64,000 nt of DNA from JACKAF01 sp041391485 (GCA_041391485.1 JAWKNY010000014.1:26160-90159); one strand, 5' to 3'; positions 51,326-60,083 are shown, numbered from the stretch's first letter. A program made the numbers and translations. Notes: generated by a model from the sequence alone, not told the origin.

Positions 51326-52230
51326 TAACCCTTGCCTTTTGTTTTGGTTTTCCCGCGTACCGCGTTCTTCTCCAGATAACTTACGATCATGCCCGCGACA
51401 TCTTTCTTGGTCGCGCGCTCAATCCCTTCCAAGCCGGGCGAGGAGTTGACCTCCAAAACCAGAGGTCCGTGGTTAGACCGCATGATATCGACACCCGCAA
51501 CATTCAAGCCCATTCCTTTGCACGCGCGGATTGCGGTAGAACGCTCTTCCGGGGAGATCTTTATCACTTCGGCCGTTCCGCCCCGGTGGAGATTGGAACG
51601 GAACTCGCCTTCCTTACCGGTACGTTTCATCGCGGCGACTACTTTGTCGCCAATGACAAAAGCTCGAATATCTGTCGCAGCGGACTCCTTGATGAATTCC
51701 TGAACCAAAAAATGGGCACTAAGATTTCTAAAAGCGTCGATGACGCTTTCCGCCGCTTTGTGTGTCTCCGCCAAAACGACGCCTTTGCCCTGCGTGCCCT
51801 CGAGCAACTTAATGATAAGGGGGGCTCCCCCTACCATCTTGATGAGATCGTCCGTCATCTTTGTGGAATGCGCGAAACCGGTAACGGGCAGCCCTATTCC
51901 TTTTTTTGCGAGAATCTGAAGCGATCTCAGTTTGTCACGCGATCGGGTGATGGCTACCGACTCGTTCAGGGAAAAGCTTCCCATCATTTCAAATTGGCGC
52001 AACACCGCCGTGCCGTAAAACGTGACCGAAGCCCCGATTCTCGGGATAACGGCATCCACGTTGTCCAAAGTAAAATCCTTGTAATAGACCATTGGACGGT
52101 GCGAGGTGATGTTCATGTAGCACTTCAGTGGATCGGCTACGACCATCTCATGTCCCCGGACTTCCCCGGCCTCTACCAGACGGCGCGTGGAATAAAGATT
52201 CTTATTCCGGGACATTACAACAATTTTCAT
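51325..52230 (-). CDS. rimK: RimK-type ATP-grasp ligase
   Basis: 301 residues. RimK-type ATP-grasp with VVADPLKCYMNITSHRP, AVIPRIGASVTFYGTAVLRQ, the ATP-binding loop IIKLLEGTQGKGVVLAET, and the metal-binding end LVLEVNSSPGLEGIERAT. E. coli RimK adds glutamates to ribosomal protein S6. Its ATG overlaps the RimB-like stop as ATGA, and its stop touches the next gene's start, so all three are coupled. Confidence 0.92.
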   Translation of the reverse strand: MKIVVMSRNKNLYSTRRLVEAGEVRGHEMVVADPLKCYMNITSHRPMVYYKDFTLDNVDAVIPRIGASVTFYGTAVLRQFEMMGSFSLNESVAITRSRDKLRSLQILAKKGIGLPVTGFAHSTKMTDDLIKMVGGAPLIIKLLEGTQGKGVVLAETHKAAESVIDAFRNLSAHFLVQEFIKESAATDIRAFVIGDKVVAAMKRTGKEGEFRSNLHRGGTAEVIKISPEERSTAIRACKGMGLNVAGVDIMRSNHGPLVLEVNSSPGLEGIERATKKDVAGMIVSYLEKNAVRGKTKTKGKG

Positions 52231-52715
52231 TTGGCCCCTCTTTTTCGAAGCTTCTTTTTGCGCTCCGAGTTCAGCAAGAATGACTGCTCAGTATCAATCA
52301 AAAACCGGCCGCGCAAGGCCTCTCTCCCCAAAAGCATCCGAAAACCCATCATGTCCCGGTTGATGAGGGTGACATGGATTTCGAACTTGCGCTCGCCAAT
52401 CCGGGCCGAGGTGAGGATGGTCGGGCGTCGCGTACTGATGCCGATAGAACTCTTGACCACCTTTTTGCCCACGAGGTGCGCGTGGACTAGCTTCTGACCT
52501 CGGCTAGTGTCTTGTAGCGGGGACACCCTGAAACGAACCATCGGTTGACCGGCACGTTCGTAATACTCGATGTCGGTGGCGTGTAAGGCAGACGTCCGGG
52601 CGCCGGAGTCCACTTTCACCTTGAGCTTCTCAATCCCAAGCTCCGGCAGCGCAATCCACTCGCGCGCCACCCGATAGGCTGCTTTTCTTTCTTTTTCTTG
52701 TTGCCAAACCCACAT
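52227..52715 (-). CDS. RimB-like retropepsin-fold protein (ATP-dependent zinc protease family)
   Basis: 162 residues. The core starts REWIALPELGIEKLKVKVD and has KVDSGARTSALHATDIE, the D-S/T-G-A motif of the retropepsin-like family annotated as ATP-dependent zinc protease (RimB). It ends MLLGREALRGRFLIDT, the second conserved strand. The ATG 52715 has no strong ribosome site; an internal GTG at Val16 is possible. In other bacteria these proteins trim or process RimK products. Operon order is rimB-like, rimK, aspartoacylase-like. Confidence 0.82.
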   Translation of the reverse strand: MWVWQQEKERKAAYRVAREWIALPELGIEKLKVKVDSGARTSALHATDIEYYERAGQPMVRFRVSPLQDTSRGQKLVHAHLVGKKVVKSSIGISTRRPTILTSARIGERKFEIHVTLINRDMMGFRMLLGREALRGRFLIDTEQSFLLNSERKKKLRKRGAK

Positions 52716-52805
52716 AGTGCGGAAAAAGCCTCAAACATCAGAACTTGCGTCCATACAAAAACAGTAGATCCGGCAGAGAGCCAATGGTACGGTGTGCCGC
52801 GTACC

Positions 52806-53087
52806 ATGAAGAAGTTTTTTAAATTACTCGGTCCTAAATTGTCGGCAATCCTCTTTTTGTGCCTTTTGCTGCTCATCATCGGCTTACCGCAGAACCTGGA
52901 ACCCGCCAACGTTCGGGTGCTCTTCTGGACCTTTCTGGAGATCCTAAGCTTTACCTTCTCTTCTTTGCTTTCACAGCCCGGCTTGATCCTTGAGCTTTGC
53001 TTTGGGCACACTCCCCGCGCGCCCCAGAAAAGCCCAAGATATCACCGAAGCAAAACCCAAAACTTCAACGCCCTAAACAATCCGTAA
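52806..53087 (+). CDS. Small membrane protein of unknown function
   Basis: 93 residues from ATG 52806 (MKKFFKLLGPKLSAILFLCL). The first helix is LSAILFLCLLLLIIGL and a second is about VRVLFWTFLEILSFTFSSLL. The C-terminus is basic and polar. There is no clear ribosome site, so confidence is moderate. It is divergent from the RimB-like gene and has no recognised relatives. Confidence 0.5.
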   Translation: MKKFFKLLGPKLSAILFLCLLLLIIGLPQNLEPANVRVLFWTFLEILSFTFSSLLSQPGLILELCFGHTPRAPQKSPRYHRSKTQNFNALNNP

Positions 53088-53235
53088 TCACAGCGGAGTG
53101 GATTGTTGTTCCTTTTTGAATCGTCTTGTAGCGAATCCAGTACAAGAGCCAGACTCAGATCGTCTATACGCGTTCTGTGCTCGGTATGACCACATGCAAT
53201 CTAACGAAGTGAAACCATTTTCTAGGAGGTCTACC

Positions 53236-53690
53236 GTGTCTTTGAAAAACTTTGTTGAAAACTTGGAAATTGTCTCCTGCAAACCTACCGCAACGGGGAC
53301 TGGTATTGCCCGGCTGATGAAAAAGGAAAGGTAAAACCATCGTGGTCATGGAAGAATCCGAGGCCGTAGGATTCGTCACGGATCGCGATCTCGTCGTCCG
53401 CTGCCTCAGCGATGAGGTCGATTGCGAAGCCGTGACCGCGCAAGATATCATGTCTTCTCCCGTCCACACGATCAGCGAAGATGCTTCCATTCTTGAGGCT
53501 CACCGAAAAAATGAAGAGAAGGAGATCCGTCGCCTTGTAATAGTAGACAAGAAAGAAGACCGGTTGGTATGGTTCCCATGGCAGATGTCTTTGAGGCTCT
53601 TGGCTCGCAAGGATGGCACAACTGTCCGTGGTATCTACGGCCCAACGAGAAACTTTCCGGCGCAACATGCACGGAAAAAGAGGTCACTAG
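53236..53690 (+). CDS. Two-CBS-domain protein, interrupted by at least two frameshifts
   Basis: A GTG at 53236 with AGGAGG starts SLKNFVENLEIVSCKPTATG. At the A5 run 53320-53324 the frame shifts; with one A fewer it reads ARLMKRKGKTIVVMEESEAV and continues GFVTDRDLVVRCLSDEVD, DIMSSPVHTISEDASILEA and EEKEIRRLVIVDKKEDRLV, two CBS motifs. Near 53568-53571 a second shift leads to MVPMADVFEALGSQG, and a third near 53610 may lead to the TAG at 53690, just before the terminator. CBS pairs bind adenine nucleotides. The gene is probably intact in the organism. Confidence 0.7.
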
Positions 53691-53699
53691 AAAGAAAAA

Positions 53700-53731
53700 G
53701 CCGATCCTCCCGGCGGAGGATCGGCTTTTTT
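53700..53731. terminator. Strong bidirectional rho-independent terminator
   Basis: An 11-bp stem GCCGATCCTCC/GGAGGATCGGC with a CGGC loop is followed by TTTTTT on the plus strand and by TTTTTCTTT on the minus strand. It serves the CBS gene and the convergent secreted-protein gene. Confidence 0.95.
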
Positions 53732-54263
53732 AGACTTCAACGCTATTGACGGAATTACTCGCCCACTTCAGTGATTCGGATCGTGATAACCGCTTCAGGG
53801 TACCCGACATAGTTGCGGCTGACCTTTTGCTTCCCGAGACGCGCACGTTCCACTGCTGTTGAAAACCCGCAAAGTCCAAGACTTCAAGGCTGCGTCCGCC
53901 GTTTACGATCTTGCCGTTGCCTTCGATATGAGGCACTTCGACGGCCTTGTACTCGACGCGCATGCGATCGATTCTGCGAACCCCTACAATCTGGAATAAA
54001 GAGGTGACTGACGACGGGCACGGCGCCATCACGCAACGAATCCCAGTATCTTCGGTCAAGGAGAAGAGGGTGGATTTGCGTTCCCCATCACGCTTGTGCA
54101 AGGTCAGCTCAACCGCCACCGGGTACTCAAAGGCTTCATGAGTGAAGGCTTCGGTCAAACCGGCGCGCTGCACCGGACGCTCCCAGGTGGGATCATAGAT
54201 TCCAAACGAGCTTGCGCTCACAAACACGGTTAGGCTAATGGCTAGTAGTCCAAGTTTTTTCAT
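53730..54263 (-). CDS. Secreted protein of unknown function, possible frameshift near the end
   Basis: 177 residues as it stands. Signal peptide MKKLGLLAISLTVFVSASSF. The mature part has beta-rich segments (AVELTLHKRDGERKSTLFSL, TGIRCVMAPCPSSVTSLFQI). After about VSGSKRSAATMS the sequence becomes Ser-rich and the stop lies inside the terminator. A one-base change near 53830 would instead give VSRNYVGYPEAVITIRITE and a stop at 53755, upstream of the terminator, which looks more natural. The gene may therefore also be broken by a sequence error. Confidence 0.68.
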   Translation of the reverse strand: MKKLGLLAISLTVFVSASSFGIYDPTWERPVQRAGLTEAFTHEAFEYPVAVELTLHKRDGERKSTLFSLTEDTGIRCVMAPCPSSVTSLFQIVGVRRIDRMRVEYKAVEVPHIEGNGKIVNGGRSLEVLDFAGFQQQWNVRVSGSKRSAATMSGTLKRLSRSESLKWASNSVNSVEV

Positions 54264-54544
54264 CTCTATCTCCTAAAAATTTTTCCCTTTATCGGGAACG
54301 CTAAGCCCCAAAAGCAATTGTAGTGCCAACGAAAAACCGTCTCTCTCAGGCTCAAGCATTCAGTGACTCGGCGCGTTTTGGCCCCGCCAAACTGGAACCG
54401 GTGCCAAAGCCGCCCCAGATATCAGAAGAAAAAATAATCCACCAACATGAGAACTAATAATTTTAGATTATACGCGTGTGGGCCTATAAAGGGGTCCAAG
54501 CGGCGAGGCTGCTGGTGAAAAAAAGTTTTAATAAGAGGTTAGAA

Positions 54545-55069
54545 ATGAAAAACATGGTTTTCTCGTTCTTGGTTCTGGTCGGATTTTCCACAAGCATTTT
54601 TGGACAAACAATCGCGCAGATGCCTGTTAAGTTGAGTCACGATCGCTACGCGATCGCGAGCTTGGACGACAATCAGGAGCTCGTCATTTCCACACAGTTG
54701 ATCCAAGACGCCAATCTATTTCAGGAAGACGTCATCACTCAAGAAACTGTTCGAGTCTCTTTGCCGGACGCTCTTTATACAAAGATGCTTTTTGAAACCA
54801 TTCAGTTGAGCAATGCAAAGTTGAACATCAGAAGACAAGATATTGTTTGCATGATGATTGCCCCTCCAGGACCAAGCGAAGATCTTTCAATCCGCGCGGA
54901 CTACGATCGTGAAATTGGTTTCACCGGTGAACTCCGTCAGGTGCTGACACAACGTGGTTGCTGGGCGCACATTCACGTATCCCCCGAGCAGGAGCACCTA
55001 AAGTTTGTTGCCTACCAACTTGTCGGGCAACTCAATGCTCTGACCCATCAGGCAGTTTCCAGTCACTAA
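54545..55069 (+). CDS. Secreted protein of unknown function
   Basis: 174 residues from ATG 54545 with AAGAGG seven bases upstream. Signal peptide MKNMVFSFLVLVGFSTSIFG. The mature protein has two cysteines (DIVCMMIAPPGP, TQRGCWAHIHV) that could pair. No family is recognised. The 281 bases upstream show no clear promoter or gene. A terminator follows closely. Confidence 0.7.
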   Translation: MKNMVFSFLVLVGFSTSIFGQTIAQMPVKLSHDRYAIASLDDNQELVISTQLIQDANLFQEDVITQETVRVSLPDALYTKMLFETIQLSNAKLNIRRQDIVCMMIAPPGPSEDLSIRADYDREIGFTGELRQVLTQRGCWAHIHVSPEQEHLKFVAYQLVGQLNALTHQAVSSH

Positions 55070-55076
55070 TCCTTCC

Positions 55077-55099
55077 GGGGCGGCTGCGGCCGCCCCTTT
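55077..55099 (+). terminator. Rho-independent terminator
   Basis: An 8-bp GC-rich stem GGGGCGGC/GCCGCCCC with TGCG loop, followed by TTTC, 8 bases after the stop of the secreted-protein gene. Confidence 0.75.
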
Positions 55100-55109
55100 C
55101 CTATTCTCA

Positions 55110-55200
55110 TTTGTTTCGAAACCGTAACAGCAAGGATGCTTTGTTTCTAACTTGTAACAAAAGCGAGGCTTTGTTCTTTCGGTATTGTAACAAAGGCGTA
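55110..55200 (+). repeat. Three tandem 30-base operator-like repeats
   Basis: Three imperfect copies start at 55110, 55140 and 55170. Each begins TTTGTTTC or TTTGTTC and contains GTAACA 13-17 bases later; the second and third read GTAACAAA. The two halves, TTTGTT and AACAAA, are inverted repeats, so each unit is a possible palindromic protein-binding site. They lie about 100-190 bases upstream of the HTH gene. Confidence 0.6.
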
Positions 55201-55240
55201 GACGAGACGAATACAGTCTTTCGCGACATTGTGATGGGTG

Positions 55241-55268
55241 TTTAACTGCAACGGACGCTAGCTATACT
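55241..55268 (+). promoter_or_regulatory. Putative promoter of the HTH gene
   Basis: TTTAAC (55241-55246), 16-base spacer, TATACT (55263-55268), about 35 bases before the proposed GTG start. Confidence 0.45.
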
Positions 55269-55303
55269 GGAGACTGGGCAGGCGGCAGAAGTTGGAGCTA
55301 AAG

Positions 55304-55573
55304 GTGGATAAAGAAAACAAATTCTATAGAACTGTGTTGATGCAAGAGCTAGGTCGACGCAAAGAGAGAAACCCTCATTACTCTCTGCGTGCCCTCGCCC
55401 GAGATCTCGATCTGAGTGCGGCGTCGCTCTCGCGGATCATGTCAGGGAAAACCGCTCTTTCGATCTCGTCTGTTCGACGAATCGTACTCGGCTTGGAACT
55501 GAGCCCAGAGGAAACTCTGAAATTCATTACCTCGCTTGAGGATGAAGCACCCAATAAAAGCGCCGTAGAATAG
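55304..55573 (+). CDS. Small HTH protein, TIGR02147 N-terminal type
   Basis: 89 residues from GTG 55304, chosen because GGAG lies 6 bases upstream; a TTG at 55292 is possible. The whole protein matches the N-terminal domain of the TIGR02147 (DUF4423) family: LGRRKERNPHYSLRALARDL, LDLSAASLSRIMSGKTALSI and LGLELSPEETLKF. That family normally has a further 170-200 residues; none follows here in any frame. It is probably a DNA-binding regulator and may bind the repeats upstream of its own gene. Confidence 0.78.
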   Translation: MDKENKFYRTVLMQELGRRKERNPHYSLRALARDLDLSAASLSRIMSGKTALSISSVRRIVLGLELSPEETLKFITSLEDEAPNKSAVE

Positions 55574-55605
55574 AATTCCTTCGGCACGCAATAGCAAGTA
55601 AAATA

Positions 55606-55637
55606 GGTTAGGTCTTCTATTTCCGACCTAAGCCTTT
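55606..55637 (+). terminator. Possible rho-independent terminator
   Basis: Stem GGTTAGGTC with GACCTAAGCC around a 10-base loop, followed by TTTC. It lies between the HTH and acyltransferase genes. Confidence 0.55.
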
Positions 55638-55648
55638 CATTACTAAAA

Positions 55649-56824
55649 GTGCGTGTGGACCTAACAGAGAAACAAGCAGCAAAGCCGTATCTAGGTGCGC
55701 TTACGGGGCTACGTTTTTTTGCGGCGCTCTATGTTGTAATCTTTCATACCTATCCAAGCTGGCGCATGGAAGGACTCGTCCACTCTCAATGGCTTTGGAA
55801 TACCATCAGCGCGGGTTATCTAGGGGTTAGCTTTTTCTTTATCCTCTCCGGTTTTATTATCGGCTACACCTATGAGGAGCTGAAAACACAGCAACGCTGG
55901 ACATTTTGGTCGGCGCGTTTCATCCGTATTTACCCAAGCTACTTTTTAAGTATTCTTCCAGGCCTTTTAGGCTGGGTAGCAATCGCGATCTCTAGCTCCG
56001 AAGCAAACTTCAACTTCTATTTTGCGGCGTTCATGGCGCTGGTCCTGTGCCAAAGCTGGCACCCTGCAACAGCCAGAATGTGGAACACTCCCGCCTGGTC
56101 GCTCTCCGTAGAGGCTTTTTTCTATCTTCTCTTTCCCTTTTTCGCCCCCTTCTTCGCTCGCCTCAAGAAGCCGTCGCACATATTGCCTCTGCTGGTAGTT
56201 GTCTACGTTTTGGGGCTAAGCGAAACTTTCCTGTACCTTGCGTACAATCCTATCGAATACTACCTGGCAGCAACCCCATCCAACCAAGGACTTTCGGGAA
56301 CTCTCATTAAGTTTCATCCCTTGATGCACTTGCACGAGTTCGCCGTGGGACTGCTATTCTGTCGCTTGTATCTAAATCGATCGGAGCGCTCGAACGGGTA
56401 CCAGCGGGCTGGAGCTTCTCTGCAATGGCTCTGCATTGGCTCAATCGCGGGAGCCATCCTCTTCAGCTCTGAGATCCCCTATTTTCTTCTTCACAACGGC
56501 CTGCTCTCCCTGATCATGGGATTCCTCCTGGTCCTTCTTGCGGAATTTCCTAGAACCGGTTTGGCACGTGTTCTGGCCTCGCCCGTTTTCGTTCTACTAG
56601 GCGATGCGAGCTACGCGCTTTATATCTTCCATGTGGTGATTCGCACAGGACTCGGGGAGTTTTACACAGTTCATTTTGACACCAGGCCCGTGCGGACAGG
56701 ATGCCTTTACATGGTTGGGTGCGTGCTGTTTTCGGTCCTCTACTATTCGACCGTTGAAAAATACTTTCAGACACTAGGACGGCGGGTACTCAAGCGAGTC
56801 TCTACTCCGCGGGCAACCGGCTAG
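55649..56824 (+). CDS. Acyltransferase 3 family membrane protein (OafA/YrhL type)
   Basis: 391 residues from a GTG, with about ten membrane helices. The family start LGALTGLRFFAALYVVIFHT includes the conserved Arg and, 11 residues on, the His of the active site. SFFFILSGFIIGYTYEEL, FWSARFIRIYPSYFLSILPG and PAWSLSVEAFFYLLFPFFAP are the other typical segments, and DASYALYIFHVVIR the last. It transfers acetyl or similar groups to surface glycans. Its end overlaps the convergent gene by 23 bases. Confidence 0.9.
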   Translation: MRVDLTEKQAAKPYLGALTGLRFFAALYVVIFHTYPSWRMEGLVHSQWLWNTISAGYLGVSFFFILSGFIIGYTYEELKTQQRWTFWSARFIRIYPSYFLSILPGLLGWVAIAISSSEANFNFYFAAFMALVLCQSWHPATARMWNTPAWSLSVEAFFYLLFPFFAPFFARLKKPSHILPLLVVVYVLGLSETFLYLAYNPIEYYLAATPSNQGLSGTLIKFHPLMHLHEFAVGLLFCRLYLNRSERSNGYQRAGASLQWLCIGSIAGAILFSSEIPYFLLHNGLLSLIMGFLLVLLAEFPRTGLARVLASPVFVLLGDASYALYIFHVVIRTGLGEFYTVHFDTRPVRTGCLYMVGCVLFSVLYYSTVEKYFQTLGRRVLKRVSTPRATG

Positions 56825-58103
56825 CTTCAGTGGCTGCTTCCATCACTGCGCCTCCATACCAGTAGCTAAAGAGATGGGCGCAGTTTGCAAACGGCATGTG
56901 GTTCGCAGCGCTTGGCAGGTGCTGCACCTCCGACTGGAAAAGCAGAGGAACGAAACTGAGTTGATTGGCAAGGTCCCGAAGCAGAGCCATGGTCACCACC
57001 TCTTCGTAGTGGTTGAGCGACATTTCAAAAATGTCGGTGTGTATCCCCGGGGTTCCTACTCGTTCATTCTCCATAAAGCTCCAGGTGGCTTCGGCCGGAA
57101 ACCCAAAACGGCTTCTGTAAAGCTGGCTGGTAAGGTTGCCACGTTTGCCGCCGAGAGCAGGGCCGCTCGACTGGACAAGGAGTTTGGAGTTCATGACGGT
57201 GTGCTGGATATCTCCCGACACAAGGACGGTCTCAATGCCCCGTAGCAGCCGTTCGATAGGGGCGCGTCCCGCCTCGGGGGGCTCTCCCCGCCGCTTCGGT
57301 ATGTCAGCGAAGTAACGACGAATGGAGTCACGATAGGCCGGATCGGCAAAACAAGCTTTTTGGGATTCGGCCAAAAGGCGAGGTACTGGGGTAGCGCTCC
57401 AACGGTGCAGCTCATGGGATAGGACCAACGCTTGGGCTACGCGAGCAAGGTTCTTTTTCAATTCCTTAGATCGCATGAAAAACTTCACTTCGGCCTCTCC
57501 GCCTTCAACCCACGGAAGTTCCGAAAGCACCCCACTCAGCTCCTTGGATTGGTGGACTTGGCCACCTTCCAAAAAATAGACCGGGTACTGGAATGTGTTC
57601 TCATCGCTAAGGCGGTATTCCTGGTCCGGGAGATCGCGTGGCAGCCCCTGAAGCCCCCGGTCAAAAAACCGATCCTGGACCGGAAGCCAAGCCGGTTCCC
57701 ATTGAATGGCTATCGCTAAAGTGAGCAGGACTTTTTCGGGTTTCCCGGCTTCCGTCACCATAACGGCTGGCCAATACCCGTTGCGTAGTAGGAAGAGTTC
57801 TCGGTTGTAATCCGAACGTGTGTTCTGATTGATGTGTTCCAAGTAGGTGGATTCGTTCTCCACAAAGTCCGCTGCGGCATTTAGAAGCTGAGCGCTTTCC
57901 TTTCTATTGCCTTCCCGCAGTAGATTGTCGACTAGGGGGCTTGAACCCCGGATACGTTGCAAAACGCGGCCGATCGCTAAGGGCTTCACCACATAGGCGT
58001 CATACACTTCGTCACCAGCCACCACGCGGTAACCCACGTAGTAGGTCTCTACGCCCCACGCAGGGGTCACGCAGAAAAGAAGAATAAAGGCAAAGCGTCG
58101 CAT
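56802..58103 (-). CDS. Secreted protein of unknown function
   Basis: 433 residues from ATG 58103, giving signal peptide MRRFAFILLFCVTPAWG; the frame is open upstream. The mature protein is largely helical, with charged segments such as KFFMRSKELKKNLARVAQAL. Few cysteines and no known catalytic motif are visible. No family is recognised. Confidence 0.7.
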   Translation of the reverse strand: MRRFAFILLFCVTPAWGVETYYVGYRVVAGDEVYDAYVVKPLAIGRVLQRIRGSSPLVDNLLREGNRKESAQLLNAAADFVENESTYLEHINQNTRSDYNRELFLLRNGYWPAVMVTEAGKPEKVLLTLAIAIQWEPAWLPVQDRFFDRGLQGLPRDLPDQEYRLSDENTFQYPVYFLEGGQVHQSKELSGVLSELPWVEGGEAEVKFFMRSKELKKNLARVAQALVLSHELHRWSATPVPRLLAESQKACFADPAYRDSIRRYFADIPKRRGEPPEAGRAPIERLLRGIETVLVSGDIQHTVMNSKLLVQSSGPALGGKRGNLTSQLYRSRFGFPAEATWSFMENERVGTPGIHTDIFEMSLNHYEEVVTMALLRDLANQLSFVPLLFQSEVQHLPSAANHMPFANCAHLFSYWYGGAVMEAATEASRLPAE

Positions 58104-58256
58104 GAACGCTCGCACCGTAGCTAGATCCTCAAAAAATATCAAGATCGGCTTTTTCCTTGACGGCCCGATAGCCTGAGCTTATCAACGGATCCGTTTAGTC
58201 GTTTTGGTAAAACTTTTAATCGATTTGATAAATCGATATGGGGAAGGAGTAACTCA

Positions 58257-58886
58257 ATGAAATACCTTACGATAGGATTAACGTTGGCTATGTTTTTGCT
58301 CGCAGGTTGCGGCTCGGACAAGAAGGGAACCACGGCAGGCGCAGGGGGGCCTGGCGGTAGCGGTTCCGGGACGGAAAATGGGGGGAATGGTGGCGGCGCC
58401 AACTTTGGCGACACCTACTTCCCACTCGCCAAGAATCTGGAATGGACCTACGACACCAAGGTTGAGGGAACCTCGGTCTGCAAGGCAGGCAAGCAGGTCA
58501 CCAAAGTCAACGCCATGGCCAAGGACCAAACCGGAAATGACTACTATGTGGTTATCGGTGACACGTGCCTTCCCTACGGAGCCTTTCGCGCCGAAGAGGG
58601 CAGCACTCTGATTCAGGTCGGCCAATGGGAAACTTACCTAAGTGCCAAATTCGAAGTCGGCGAAACCTGGAGCTCTTTACTCGGAAGCTACGAATACGTT
58701 GAGAAGCTGGAGTCCTTCGAAACTCCGGCGGGCACGTTCAACGACTGCGTGGTTCGCGAAGAAGGTACCACCAAAACCCGTGATACCTACTGCAAGGGAG
58801 TTGGGCTGGTACACACCCAAGGAACAAACTTCGAATCCACACTCATCAAGAAAAGCTTCACAAGGAAGCCCCAGAAGCAATGCTAG
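58257..58886 (+). CDS. Lipoprotein with Gly-rich linker
   Basis: 209 residues. Lipobox LLAGC in MKYLTIGLTLAMFLLAGCGS. A glycine-rich linker (GAGGPGGSGSGTENGG) leads to a beta-rich domain of about 150 residues with NLEWTYDTKVEGTSVC, VGETWSS and ETPAGTFNDCVV, a layout common in exported beta-sandwich proteins of Bdellovibrio-type genomes. The 3' end overlaps the convergent TetR gene by 29 bases. Confidence 0.75.
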   Translation: MKYLTIGLTLAMFLLAGCGSDKKGTTAGAGGPGGSGSGTENGGNGGGANFGDTYFPLAKNLEWTYDTKVEGTSVCKAGKQVTKVNAMAKDQTGNDYYVVIGDTCLPYGAFRAEEGSTLIQVGQWETYLSAKFEVGETWSSLLGSYEYVEKLESFETPAGTFNDCVVREEGTTKTRDTYCKGVGLVHTQGTNFESTLIKKSFTRKPQKQC

Positions 58887-59562
58887 GGACGCCGTCAGTG
58901 CAGGTCCGGCGGCTCCCCCGGCCCACAAAGCCAGCAACGATCTCAAGCACCACCTGAACAGTTTCCTTTTTAGCCGTCGACAAATCAAGTTCTCGAGTGG
59001 TGAAGGCATCAAGCAGTGCGCCGGTCACCACGCCTTGAAGCGCACGCGCCATGGCCCGACGCCGCGCCAACGACAGCTTTTTTAGAGGGGGGCTAAGAGC
59101 CAGTATGGCCTCAAGCCGTCGCCGGCCCGTCTCACGGAGTTGGGAATGAAAATCTCGTTCCTTCTTGCTGTAGCTCGCCAGGTAGTAGAGAAGCAACATG
59201 ACCGCCGCGTGCCTTGGGTATTGTTCCAACCAGTTAAAGTTGGCGTTCACGTAGGCTTTGAGAAGAGGTTCCCAGTCCGCTATCCCAACCAAGTCCTCGC
59301 TAATAATTCGTTGAGCGGAATGCCCCACAAAGCGAACGGCTTGGCGGATCATCTCGTTGCGATCCTTGAAATAATAAACAACATGCGAGCGCGCCATGCC
59401 CACGCGCTTGCCCACCGACTCGAAAGTCACCTCGTCGATGCCCTCTTCTGCGATGAGGTCAATGACCGCCGAGATGACCTGAACCGTGCGCAGATCTTTC
59501 TGTCGCGGCTTAAAATCCAGGATGTCCTGGTAGAGTTCAGCTAACTGGAGATCTGAATGCAC
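58858..59562 (-). CDS. TetR/AcrR-family transcriptional regulator
   Basis: 234 residues. The N-terminal HTH is VQVISAVIDLIAEEGIDEVT, FESVGKRVGMARSHVVYYFK, the usual TetR recognition helix. The C-terminal ligand and dimer domain is helical and unassigned. It is divergent from the SRPBCC gene, and the 71-base gap between them is the likely operator region, though I could not see a clear palindrome there. Confidence 0.88.
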   Translation of the reverse strand: MHSDLQLAELYQDILDFKPRQKDLRTVQVISAVIDLIAEEGIDEVTFESVGKRVGMARSHVVYYFKDRNEMIRQAVRFVGHSAQRIISEDLVGIADWEPLLKAYVNANFNWLEQYPRHAAVMLLLYYLASYSKKERDFHSQLRETGRRRLEAILALSPPLKKLSLARRRAMARALQGVVTGALLDAFTTRELDLSTAKKETVQVVLEIVAGFVGRGSRRTCTDGVPSIASGASL

Positions 59563-59633
59563 AGAGGTTCCTTAGACTCAAAAATATTGCTTGTCATACC
59601 TGAATCTGTTAGCGGGATCAACCGGAGGCCCCG

Positions 59634-60083
59634 TTGAGCGGCATGAGACTGAAGGTCCAATCAGAACTGAATCTACCTGTTGGGAAAGCCTGGGAACGGC
59701 TTTTGGACCCAAACCACCTCGTAGCCATTTCAGCCCCTCTAGTGCGTTTTGAGGGTCTTCTACCGGACCACTGGGAGGTGGGGGTCGCCTATGAATACCA
59801 CCTGCGAATCCTTGGTAGGCGCTTTAAGGAGCCCCATCGGATCGAATTCAGAGAAGTCTCCAAAGCCCACCACCGCATCCAAACGGAGGAAAGTGGCGGT
59901 CTCATCCGTAGCTGGCTGCATTGTTTCACTCTGGAATCGATTGGAGAGAGCCGGTGCCTTTACACAGACTCTCTAAACATTGATGCCGGCCCCTTCACGT
60001 TGGGGGTTTGGACTTTCGCGCAGGCGCTCTACCGCCACCGTCACCGGCGTTGGAAAAGACTCATCCGCGTAGCGGCCTCTTAG
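59634..60083 (+). CDS. SRPBCC-fold (START-like) protein
   Basis: 149 residues from TTG 59634 with GGAGG five bases upstream. The start KVQSELNLPVGKAWERLLDP, then a grip region and GVWTFAQALYRHRHRRWKRL at the end follow the SRPBCC/Bet v 1-like pattern with a long C-terminal helix. Such proteins bind hydrophobic ligands. The divergent TetR regulator suggests ligand-induced expression. Specific function unknown. Confidence 0.75.
   Translation: MSGMRLKVQSELNLPVGKAWERLLDPNHLVAISAPLVRFEGLLPDHWEVGVAYEYHLRILGRRFKEPHRIEFREVSKAHHRIQTEESGGLIRSWLHCFTLESIGESRCLYTDSLNIDAGPFTLGVWTFAQALYRHRHRRWKRLIRVAAS

Noticed and set aside
51268..52497. Plus-strand open frame of 409 codons across the rimK region
   Set aside because: It spans two real genes on the other strand that have strong family motifs; composition is that of an antisense frame.
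55110..55200. Regularly spaced repeats resembling a small CRISPR array
   Set aside because: The units are imperfect and contiguous, with no unique spacers and no cas genes nearby. Operator sites fit better.
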